Source: Dasypus novemcinctus (taxonomy: Eukaryota > Chordata > Mammalia > Cingulata > Dasypodidae). Taken from it: 64,000 nt of DNA. The notes under the pieces were generated by a model that saw only the letters and a program-made list of their open reading frames with translations, was not told where the DNA came from and made no database searches. The stretch is taken from assembly GCF_030445035.2 (NCBI RefSeq), contig NC_080673.1, positions 183,005,216 through 183,069,215 on the forward strand, read 5' to 3'. Every line of letters starts with the position of its first letter. Position 1 is the stretch's first letter. Positions 46,129 through 56,600 of this stretch are shown here, piece by piece. A program made the position numbers and the translations under genes.

Positions 46129-47290
46129 GAGGAGTCATTCAGGCCAACCTTTATTTAAGATAAGGGGAAATAGACTCCACTTCTGAGGGGAGTGTCAAAA
46201 AACTCGCAAATATATCTTAAGACCACTAAAGCTTTTCACTTGCTGGTCACAAATTTTTATGTTCCTCACACATGCAAAACATGCTTATGCCCTTCCAAGT
46301 CTCACCTATGACACCATCAGGCTCAGGCTTGTAGTCCAGCATCTTGTCCTTGGGTTTGGTTTTTCAGGTCAAAGCTCACCAAATACTATACATTTCCATC
46401 TGAAGACCTGTGAACCAAAGAGACAAGTTACCTGCCCTCTACCCACCCACATACAATGGTGGAACAGACAAAGGTAAGAGACGCTCCCATTCAAAAGTGG
46501 GGAAAGCAGGAAGCACACAGAACTCACTGGCACGGGGCAGTTCTAAAATTCAGCTGACCACGTATTACCAGTTTCTTGATTAGGGCTCTATTCTCCTGTC
46601 TGGAAATGATTCTCTATAGCTCTTGGCTCTGCTGCCTAGACATATCGTTCCGTCTTCTGAATTAACCTTTTTTCATAAAACGTAGCCCAATTTTGCCACT
46701 GAGCAGTTTTATCAGTCTGCTTCCTGCCTATAGAAATTTGAGAGCCCCAGATCCTCTTTACATTTTGCAATATCTCTGCCCTTTTGGTTCAAGCTGGCAG
46801 GGTTTCCACCAATGCAATTTTCTTAAAAACTTTGTGGCTTTCTTTTCCATCTTATTGGGGTTCACTCCATTAGGCAAAACCACACCTATATATATCATAG
46901 AGATTAACCCTTCTCTATCCTAGGTATCTTAGGTGCTCTATCTAAGTCAGCTGAGAGAGAATTCCCCTTAAGAGTCTTAGAAGCCTGATTGTTTAATGGA
47001 GAGGATTGGAGGGGAATTAAAATCCTTAAGAAACATTTATGTATTTGAAAGGATCTATGAGGCACCTCCTTAAATCTTTCTGAGGTTTTCAACAAAATGC
47101 TTTATAGTCCAACCTTTGATTTTATCTTTAGATATCTTTGTACCATATTTTAGTGACAGGGCCCTTGATTTCATCTTTACACAGAATAATTTCTTTAATT
47201 AATTAATATATTTATTTACTTTATTTTGTACAAAAACATAAACTATAATTAAAAAAGAAAAAGAAAGGACAGTTGAATAAAAACATACAT
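46129..47290. other. Non-coding stretch, nothing recognised
   Basis: No feature is supported. Confidence 0.35.
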
Positions 47291-47292
47291 TT

Positions 47293-47338
47293 CTCAGTTA
47301 AATGTACTGGATACATACACATTTTGTTTTGAATCATA

Positions 47339-47369
<31 letters not shown>

Positions 47370-47491
47370 AAAAATGTAACATTTTTTGTGATCTATGTAT
47401 CTTTAAAAAAAAAAAAGACAATTTAATAAAAAAAAGAAAAGAAAAGAAATAATTTTTAAAAATGTGTGTGTATCCAATACATTTAATTGAG
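47293..47491. repeat. 33-bp inverted repeat around an A-rich, L1-end-like loop
   Basis: The left arm (47,293-47,325) begins CTCAGTTAAATGTACTGGAT. The right arm (47,459-47,491), read in reverse complement, begins CTCAATTAAATGTATTGGAT. The arms agree at about 30 of 33 positions. The loop of about 133 bp holds AATGTAACATTTTTTGTGAT and CTATGTATCTTTAAAAAAAA, the 3' terminus of armadillo-type L1, between A-rich runs. Confidence 0.75.
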
Positions 47492-47499
47492 AATGGAAA

Positions 47500-49485
47500 A
47501 TTCCTTCTTTGCATCCTCACAATTTTCCTGGTCACTCTCCGGTTAAATTGTCTTATGATGACTTTAATTCACAGAAACAGTGAAGTGGACTAAAGATGGC
47601 TACAAATTCTTTGCCATTCTTCCTATGGAAAATTGGAGGCTATTCCGCTTCCCCTTGAATTGTTTTCACCAACAGAAGTGGCGGTCGTGAGGCTGGATAG
47701 CTTCTGAGTCTAGGCTATAGGAGACCTTGCACCTTTTGCTTTTGCACACTTGAACCATTCTCTTTGAACCCAGTCGTCACGCTGTGTAAAACCCCAGCAT
47801 GGGAGAGACTGCATGAAAGAGAATCAAGGCTCACTGGTTGGGTTCCCCACCAACAACCACGTCAATGAGACATCTTGGATGGCACTCATCTGGCTTTCAG
47901 ATGGAGTTCAATTATTTCTCAAACTCAGCCTTTTTCTCTGTTGCCACTAGCCACTTTCTCTCAGAAGCCCATTGGGTCCTCAACTGCCAGGCCCACATAG
48001 CTCTCTGAAGTTCCACTGAAGCCCTCTTGGCAGACTTGTGTGAGAGAAGCAGCATGCCTCTCTTGGGATGATGTTCAACAGGACATGTAGGGAGTGGGGA
48101 CAGGGGGTTCACGGTCAGAGCCTACAGCCTTAACTACAGCCTCAGGCACCAACAACTACACCTGCTTCTGCCCAAACTTCCTGTGGTGTCCAGAAGTTCT
48201 TCCCTCTACCACATCTAGATTCTTGCCCTTTATTTTCTTTCTTTGTTTATTTGGAGAACAAGACTGCAGGTGAGAGGAGGACCAAAAATGGTCTAAGATT
48301 TCCTTACTATTTTCAGACAGAAAGGTGAGCACTAGGGCAGGATCAGGGCAAGACGTGAACATATTTCTCTGAGCAAAGTTTCCCTAGTGGTTATTTGGGA
48401 CTCCAAATTCCAGTTTGCAGAGAGGGGAGATCTTCCTTACTTCTTCCACCAGAAAATTGCGAGGTTCTCACCTGGTTCTGAGGTAACATGTGGTGAGAAC
48501 CTGATTTCCTTTCCCCCTTCAGCCCTGGATGTTAAGGGAGGGATTCTCCTGGCTTGGCTTCTGCCTGTGTCCCACTCAAGCTGCCCTCAGTGGTGAGGAC
48601 CAAGGACCAGAGCACCTGTGAGGTCCAGGGAACTGGCTTTGGGGTGCTGATATTGAGAGCCGTGGACAGTTGTCATGTTTATCAGACTGAGTAAGACTGG
48701 AGTCCTGGGCCCTTCTTTCCTTATGCTGGACTCTTCCACCTCCTCTCCCTAAGCTTCTTCCTCCCAGAATGCCTCGAGCCTTCTGCTCAGCTATGTCTGC
48801 CCTGCCCAATAACCTTGAGTGCCTTGAGGTCAGTGAGCCACAAGGTAGCATGTCAGCTCTGGATTAGAATTCCGTGATCTTGGGACCGTCAACTAAGTTC
48901 ACTTCTTTACCTAGTAAATGAAGAGAAGTAACTCCTACCTCATCAGGGCACTGTGGCAGTCCACGATGTGATGCATGGGAAACACCTATCCAGGGACCTC
49001 CACGGCTGTTAGTTGTGGAAGGTAGCCCTCTGACTCCAGGAGCATTAGAGGGGTTCCTCCACTTCCCTGGAGCCTAACAGCAGTCCCAGTCGGGGCCTCT
49101 CAGGTATCCCATTGGAGAATCTGTGAGAAGAACCTGGGCGTGCTCGGCTTTGGATCCAGACCCATCACCCACAGGTCTCATTAACGTGGTCAGCTGTGGT
49201 AACCTCAGGGCAGGCTGCAGCCCCTGTGGCATCCATCTTTGCCTGTGGCTGGGTAAGAACGTTAGTCTAATTCAAGCGTGGAGTGCCGCTGTTCCTTGCC
49301 ATCCACTTCATGAATAGCATTGGCGGTGACCCATGAGTACGGAATTCCGGTGGATTTACCATGTGTGGGAACCCAGCAAGGCTCAAAGCAAGCACAAAGT
49401 GTGTTATGTCGACAACTGCCTAAACTGATGGCCCTGAGATGCCACGTTTTCTGTTCAAACCAGAACTTTTTTCAACACAGCAAAA
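47500..49485. other. Non-coding stretch with a possible LTR-like repeat
   Basis: The part at about 47,560-47,930 resembles an old LTR-like repeat (GGCTATAGGAGACCTTGCAC, CACTTGAACCATTCTCTTTG). About 48,860-48,990 may be a MIR. The rest is unrecognised. Confidence 0.35.
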
Positions 49486-49499
49486 ATGCAATGGTGTTC

Positions 49500-49924
49500 A
49501 TTTTTTAAATTTTTTATTATTTATTTATTTTTCTCCCCTTCCTCCCCACCCCACCCCAGTTGTCTGTTCTCTGTGTCTATTTGCTGCGTGTTCTTCTTTG
49601 TCCGCTTCTATCCTTAGCAGTGGCACCGGGAATCTGTGTTTCTTTTTGTTGTGTCATCTTGTTGTGTCAGCCCTCCATGTGTGCGGCACCATTCCTGGGC
49701 AGGCTACACTTTCTTTCATGCTGGGTGGCTCTCCTTACAGGGCGCATACCTTGCACATGGGGCTCCCCTACGCGAGGAGACCCCTGCATGGCAGGGCACT
49801 CCTTGTGCGCATCAGCACTGCGCATGGACCAGCTCCACACGGGTCAAGGAGGCCCAGGGTTTGAACCACGGACCTCCCATGTGGTAGATGGACGCCCTAA
49901 CCACTGGGCCAAGTCCGCTTCCCA
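49500..49924 (-). mobile_element. DAS-type SINE, full length
   Basis: On the minus strand: GGGAAGCGGACTTGGCCCAG, CGTGGTTCAAACCCTGGGCC, body, AAATAAATAATAAAAAATTT. An 11-bp perfect duplication CAATGGTGTTC lies at 49,489-49,499 and 49,925-49,935. Confidence 0.93.
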
Positions 49925-49935
49925 CAATGGTGTTC

Positions 49936-50400
49936 TAAGAAACCTGAGGGACTCAGGAATGCTATCACATCCTTTCTCACTTCCTAGGGTTAGCCAGCCA
50001 TTTACGCTAAACATGCTAACAGGGAAGGAAAGGGAAAGAAAGGGCAGCCCACATTTCCTTTCCTTTTCAGTCCCTCCTTATTCATCAGTAAGCTGAAGGT
50101 AGAGAGTATCAACACATTCCACTGTCTGGTAACAACTATATATATATGAACTATAAAATAGGTGTAGTGCAATTTTAATGATTCCACATATGACTTAAAA
50201 GCTATTATATTTGTATTTGAAACTGGCATTGCACACTATAAAGATGAGCCATAAAATTCATGCTAAAATTTAAAATTTTTCTTTACTTACAATGGCTCTA
50301 AATAGCAAATAAAACCACAAGTCCAGAGAGGGAGTATGGAAGAAGTGAAAAACCTTTACTTTTCAGTGCCTATAATGACACTTTTTCCTAGTTTTTAATA
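49936..50400. other. Non-coding stretch, nothing recognised
   Basis: No feature is supported. Confidence 0.35.
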
Positions 50401-50404
50401 CAAA

Positions 50405-50818
50405 GAGCCTGTTATGGATTGAATTGTGCCCCCACAAAAGACATGCTCAACTCCTGAGAATGTGAATTTTCCTGGAAATAGGATCTTTGAAGATGTTCTT
50501 AGTTTGGATGAGGGAAAACTGTATTAGAGTGGGCCCTAATCCAGTATGATGAACTGCCTTCTGGAGAGAGGAAATTTGGACACACTTAGAAGACAGATGG
50601 GGAAGGAGATGGAGCAAAATGCCACGTGATGGTGGCAGAGGCCTAATGAGACTGCTGCTCAGTCACCACCAGGACGCTCAAGATGTCCCAAAAGCACAGT
50701 ACTGCCAACACCTCAATTTTGGACTTCTAGCCTCTAAAACTATGAGAGAATAGATCCCTGTTACAACAACTAATCTGTGCTTCTTTGTTACAGCAGCTTT
50801 GGCAAACTAAGACAGGCC
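50405..50818 (+). mobile_element. MLT1/MaLR-like solo LTR
   Basis: The order GTTATGGATTGAATTGTGCC, CCTGGAAATAGGATCTTTGA, GTGGGCCCTAATCCAGTATG, CCTCAATTTTGGACTTCTAG and TTTGGCAAACTAAGACAG is that of a solo LTR. It sits just beyond the inferred 3' end of SLC34A2. Confidence 0.65.
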
Positions 50819-50944
50819 CCCATAAATTACAGAGCTGGCCCTGGTGCTGGGTGGGGGTCGTGATGTTACGTGAAGGAAGAACCCTCACATTTTTAGGAAA
50901 TAGGTTTACAAGGCCCCTGTGTATGAGTAATTGATAGCACACGT

Positions 50945-53027
50945 CTTTCGGGTTTGATTATCTTTTTTTAATTTCTCCCTTCCCACAACCAGTAAAAAAA
51001 CAATCAACGCAAGTACAGAGATTCCATTTTAAAAAATCACCAGAGTGCAAAGAGGGTTCTGCCTGTGTTTAACTTACATATTTACAGAGTGAGGGGCATG
51101 GCTGTGGCTACAGAGGCCTGTTTTAAATATTACAAAATATACAAAGGTGGTCTTTTTCTTCTTCACATTTCTTACATTTCAAAGAAGAGCCCTGCCTCAT
51201 TTCCAAATGAAAGTACTTACAATAAAACACAAGTCATGCTATTTCCTATATAAGTTACGAAAAAGGCTATACAGGTACATGGCTATACATATAGAAAGAA
51301 CAGAAATGGCTCTGTTTGAGAACTGCTATCTACACAGGGGAAGGTTAGGGGAGGGTTCACTTTCATATCTCGACCTGTTAAGGTGGTGGATAAACTAGAA
51401 TGGGGGAGGACAGGGTCTTGGAGCATAGCCGCAAAAACTCCCCTTTCCCAGACCAATGAAGCTCACTCAGCAGTGAGAACTGGATTTGTTGGAGGTGAGG
51501 AGCAGTGGGGGGAAGTAAGTGGAGATGTAGGTACAGCAGGGGGCTCTGGAAGGCACAGAGAAGGCACCTGGGATGAGAACGATCTGTCCCTTGCACTCAG
51601 ACATACACAGCACCACAGCTCCTGGAAGGTCACAGTTCTGTGGGCAGTCCAGCTGGTTTCTGCCATCTGAGAAAAGGTCAGAGCTTTGTGGGCATGGAGG
51701 GCAGGCAGGCAATCAAAGCTCAGCTTTGAGGAAATGGGAAAAAGTTTGGAAAGAGTTCTAGCTTAGATTACAATATATGAATAAATGAATGGACGGATGG
51801 ATGGATAGAGGGATGGACAGATGCTGACTTTTAAAAGCAGAAAGTCAACTTAAGGTGCACAAAAGAGTGAAAAGGGGGCAGAAATGCAGAACTATTCTAT
51901 GCTCTGGTGCTCCCTGGAAGGCAAGGTGGCAGCAGCTGGAGGGAAGGGACTTACAAAATCTGCTTATCTTAATTCCAAACGACCCAACATTTCTGCAGTG
52001 ACAAGAAAGGGATAATTTTTGCCAAGAGAGCAGCACTTGGTTTTAGCCACATCTGTCAGCTTGGTTTCTACATTAACCAAATTAAGAAGAACCCGAGGTG
52101 CTTTTGGTAGATAATTCACCTCCCCCAAATACTCATCATTTCCAGAGCCCTGACCCTCCATGCACCCAGCTTGGGAAGAGACGCCTCGCCTCCCCCAACA
52201 TGAGCAGCCTGGAGCAAGAGGAGAGACACAGCAAATCCCACATCTCTCTTTGTAGCTTAGACATGGCCTCCACTCTGGAAACTTCTAGCCCCACCAGAGC
52301 CTAAGCTACCTCACCTCTGTCAGGCAAAAAGGAACAGTCAGTATTTGGATGTTGAGAGCAGCAGGTGAACTGCCTGGACCATCCCCACCTGCCCAGGTGA
52401 GGAAGACCTGGCAGGGATTTGGGGAGCAGTGACAAGTGGGAGAGACACACACCTGCGGGTTCCACCAAGTCTTCATGTGCAATGAACAATTACAAGATTT
52501 CCAGGAGTGGGGCTGGGCTGGGGGAAGGATGTCTGGGAGCAGCTGTCCCAGTCTTGCCTCTTGATCGAAGCCAGTCTTTGACAGATGTAGTTGAGCTTTA
52601 GCACAATAAAAGCAAGCATATGCGAATGCACCTGTCTGAATACATACACATAATTACATGTGCACCTTCCAGAACCTTCCATCAAGTTCTCACTTGGGCC
52701 TTTTCCTTCCAGGATGGTTTGAGTCTGAAAATGGGTCCTACTGACCAACCCAACCTGTCTAGCCAGGTTTCACGGACAAGTTCTCTTTCAGTGTTGCCCT
52801 GCGCCATCCTGGGAGTGGAGGACCAAGGGAGCGGGGGCTGAGATAAACGACCCTGCAGGCAGAGGCGCTGGGCCAAGGGGAGTGAGAGTCAGCACTGACG
52901 TCACCGCCATTTCTTAGTGGGTGACAAAGCCCCCATGAGGTATGGTAAGGCGTGCAGAACCAGGACGGCATGTAGGCATGTAGGCAGGTAGGACTGGGGA
53001 CCCCCGTCTCCGCCTCTGGGCAGACCC
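50945..53027 (-). other. SLC34A2: SLC34A2 3' untranslated region (inferred)
   Basis: About 2.08 kb of mostly non-repetitive DNA follows the stop codon on the minus strand. The only good polyadenylation hexamer in it is ATTAAA at 50,967-50,972, and no AATAAA was seen on this strand. The length agrees with the roughly 2-kb 3'UTR I recall for the human gene. An imperfect GGAT/GGAC tetranucleotide tract lies at about 51,781-51,822. The cleavage site itself is not visible, so the left limit is an estimate. Confidence 0.55.
50967..50972 (-). terminator. SLC34A2: Candidate SLC34A2 polyadenylation signal ATTAAA
   Basis: ATTAAA on the minus strand, followed by a short GT/T-containing stretch. Cleavage would be expected 10-30 nt further on, at about 50,937-50,957. 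Confidence 0.5.
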
Positions 53028-53639
53028 TTAAAAAGTGGTGGTCTTTGCGCCCAGGATGTCAGCTTGAGGCGGGACCCCATCATGAGCCTCTGTGCTCATG
53101 GCCATGTTGTCGAAGGCTTGGGGGGCCTTGATGGGGATGTCCTTACAGGGCTCCTGCGCTTCCTCCAGGTCCTCGCAGCACTCGCTGCAGCGGCAGCACT
53201 TGGGGCAGCCGCAGAGCAGGCAGCACACGCGGCAGCAGCAGCAGCAGCGCCTCTGGCAGCAGCTGGTGAGCAGGGAGATGAGGTGGTCCCAGGGCTTCAG
53301 CGAGTGCATCCACAAGGGCAGGAAGTTCCAGTCCTGGAGCTTCCTGGGCAGGACGCGCGGGCAGTGGGACTGCAGGATCCTCAGGAGCACCACCAGCAGG
53401 AGCAGGAGGAGGATGGGCACCCCCACGCCCACCAGCACGGGCCAGCCGGCCAGGGAGAGGCCGAACACTGCCAGCGGGATCAGGATGAAGAAGATGATCA
53501 GGTACAAGATGGCAAACCAGCGGTACTTGGCCGTGACGTTGCCCAGCCCCTTGGCCAGGCGGATGGGCAGGCGGGTGAACGGGATCGGGTACCAAAGCAA
53601 GATGCCCGAGATGTTGAAGAAAAAGTGGCACAGGGCGAC
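53028..53639 (-). CDS. SLC34A2: SLC34A2 last coding exon
   Basis: The acceptor is TTGTGTTTCAG, then [18 protein letters not shown]; the stop TAA is at 53,028-53,030. It encodes 203 residues: a span at about 6-21, two long hydrophobic stretches at 39-66 and 68-89, the basic linker [19 protein letters not shown], the Cys-rich segment (about 117-145 of the exon) and an acidic DLEEAQ patch. The Cys-rich part reads RVCCLLCGC, shorter than the human segment as I recall it (RVCCRACCLLC). The end TTF differs from human TAL but still has the S/T-x-hydrophobic form of a class I PDZ ligand. Confidence 0.95.
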   Translation of the reverse strand, partial: VALCHFFFNISGILLWYPIPFTRLPIRLAKGLGNVTAKYRWFAILYLIIFFILIPLAVFGLSLAGWPVLVGVGVPILLLLLLVVLLRILQSHCPRVLPRKLQDWNFLPLWMHSLKPWDHLISLLTSCCQRRCCCCCRVCCLLCGCPKCCRCSECCEDLEEAQEPCKDIPIKAPQAFDNMAMSTEAHDGVPPQADILGAKTTTF

Positions 53640-56600
53640 CTGAAACACAAGAGGGTGGGCAGGTGAATGGGTGTGCCTGAAAGAGATGTGCAGGCGGGAG
53701 GGGTGTTGGGTGGGGTCACCCGCAGGCATCGGCAGCAGTGGCGCCGGGGAGCCGAGGCGGTCAGTGAGGGAAGCAGAGGTTCACCTGGGAATCAGCGTGC
53801 TCTCAGCCCAGCGAATGGGCCAAATACCAGCTGTTCATCCGCAGACAGGCAAAACACAAAAACTCGATTTGGGGCTGACAAATCAAGGAAGTTCATGCCA
53901 CCCCTACAATTTCCTCTGCTGAATTCCAGCCTGATAATTTCCTTGCAAATGATTTCCTCTTAAAAGGAAGCCACATGGTGTAGTCATACAGAGGACAACT
54001 ACACAGAATGAACCACTGAGAGGTGAAACATGGATGAATCTCACAGACTGAATGCCACCTGAAAGCCAGACACAGAAGAGGATGCACATATTTCCATCCA
54101 CTGCTGTCAAATTCAAAAACAGGCAGAAGTGGGAAGCGGATTTGGCCCAACTGATAGGGTGTTGGCCTACCACATGGGAGGTCCAGGATTCAAACCCAGG
54201 GCCTCCTGACCCATGTGGTGAGCTGGTCCACGTGCAGTGCTGAAGCATGCAAGGAGTGCTGTGCCACACAGTGGTGTCTCCCACGTAGGGAAGCCCCACG
54301 CACAAGGAGTGCGCTCTGTAAAGAGAGCTGCCCCATGCTAAAAAAGAACAGCCTGCTCAGGAGTGGTGCCGCACACACGGAGAGCTGACGCAGCAAGATG
54401 AGACACAAAAAGAGACACAGATCCCCAGTGCCACTGACAAGAATGCAAGAACACACAGTGAATGGACACAGAGAACAGACAACTGGGGGGGGGGGGGAGG
54501 AGAGAGAAATAAATAAAAAATAAATCTCTTAAAAAAAAACAACCCAAAAACAGGTAGAACTAGTCTAGGACAACAGACATTAGAATCTTGGCTATGCTTG
54601 GTGGAGAGCGGATGGAACCAATTGGTGGGGGTGGGGAGGAAGGGGCCCTCTTGGGTGTTCCAAAGGTCATGGGCTTTGGGGCAGCCCTGTTCAAAACAGT
54701 CCCCACTAGCCAGACACGGCTTTGGAGCACTTGAAAATGTGCTGAGTTAAAAAAAAAAACAAAACACGCAGATTCAGAAACACTATCCAAAAAAGAATGT
54801 AAAAGATTTCACTTTTTAAAATCTTGATTGCATGTTGAAATGCTGATGTCTTTCCATCTATAGAATGCAATTCATTTCCTAGTTTCTTTTTTTTTCCTTA
54901 CATAAATGTGGTTACTAAAAAAATTTTCATTACGTAGATGGCTCCCATGTGTGACACACATTTTATTTGTACTGGACAGTGTGGTTCCAAACAGTATCTT
55001 GTTGTGATACTCCTAAAGAGAAAATGATTATGCTCCCCATTTTGAAATGAAGGAATAGAAGCCCAGAGAGGTTAGGTCATCTGTCAAAGGTCACACCATG
55101 AGTAAATGGTAGGTCAAGGTTTCAGACCCCTGAATGTATGGCTCCAACGGAGAGCTGGGACTTGTGCAAGTTCACCTAGTTTGTTCCAGGCAAGGCAGGT
55201 CCCCTGACTCTTCTAGTAAAGCCAGGCTCCCTGGCTACTGCTGAGGCAGACTCCAAGAGCGGGGCAAGGAGATGGGAGGCAGCACCTGTGCCTCCTGAAT
55301 AGTCTGCACCTCCAGCAAGCGGTCCCCAGGGCCAGTGCCAGGGGCCTAACTGCCTCCCCAAGTTGCAGAGAGCCTTGAGGGCCTTTGTGGAGCGCCTGGA
55401 ATCTGTCTGCCTGTGGCTACTCCTGCGCGCCTTAGCTCCCACTTCCCGTGGGCAAAAGCCTGGCTCTTGTTGCAAGGCCACAGCGGGTTAGAGCCCACCC
55501 GCGGGGCCCGTGCCCCACGCAGCACAGCCTGACCTGGAGGGAGCTCTTCAACGTGTTGCCCGGGCTGGCCAGGGCAGCCAGGATGGCAGTGGTGGTGGTG
55601 CCGATGTTGGAGCCCAGCGTGAGTGGGTACACCCTCTCGATGCTGATCACGCCGAGGCCTGGGAAAACACACGAGGGCGTAGCCTCAGATGATGACGGGA
55701 AAGGGCAATGGCGACAGGAGGGAGAGAAGGTGAGAGACTCACCGACCAGAGGGGTCAAGGCGGACGTGAACACGGAGCTGCTCTGCACGATGAAGGTCAT
55801 GCCGGCCCCCACGAGGATGGCCAAGTAGCCGGTCACCCAGCCAAAGGGGAAGGGCAAGTCTGGAAGACAGGGGAAAAGGCCTCGTCCACAGCCCCTGCCG
55901 GCAAGTGTGGCCGGAGGGCCAGCGGGCACCTCCCAGGGGCCCCGGGCCAGGGTTGGGGCTGGGAGGGTAGCCGTGCACAGGCCTCCCCGTCCTACCCCAA
56001 ACTGCATTTTCAGGTTTCGCTCCCCAGTCTTTCAGCCTGCACGTTTAGGACGTGGGTGTGATGCGATGGGGCAGAGGGCAAAAGGCTCTCCAGATGGACG
56101 GTGGAGACTAGAAGTGCTGGACCCACCCCAAGTGACCACCATCCTCCCACAACACGGGGCACCCAGACCTCGACGCCTCTTCCCCCAGCCTGGTCTCCCC
56201 ATCTCTGCTTTGTTTTCCCCACCTTTGTTTCCACCTAAAGGAGCAGGAAGAAAATGAAGCAGCTTGGGACAACCCCATAAATCCAGCCCGGAGCCCCATA
56301 CAGAAGCAGGGAGCACCTGGAGTAGCTCGGTCATCCTCATGACAACCCAGGGAGGCAGACGTTTTGGGGCTGAGATCTCATGGGGTGGCGGTGTCACTGG
56401 CTTCATGAGCATTCACTGGCCAGGATGCCATGCTCGGTGGGAGCACCGCGGGGCCAGAGGAGTCTTGCTGGCAGCCTGATGTATTCATCCAGAACAACCA
56501 TTTTCTCCCCAAGAGTAGAAGGGAAGTGGGGACCAGAGAGGGCCTCTGTCACCCTTTTCCTAAGGGTTCCCGATGGACCCAGTAATGTCCTGAGCATACA

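Noticed and set aside
53064-53666. A 200-codon plus-strand frame over the last SLC34A2 exon
   Set aside because: It is the antisense shadow of the exon. Its Ala/Gln/Glu-rich repeats mirror the Cys- and Leu-rich sense codons, and no independent gene signals exist.
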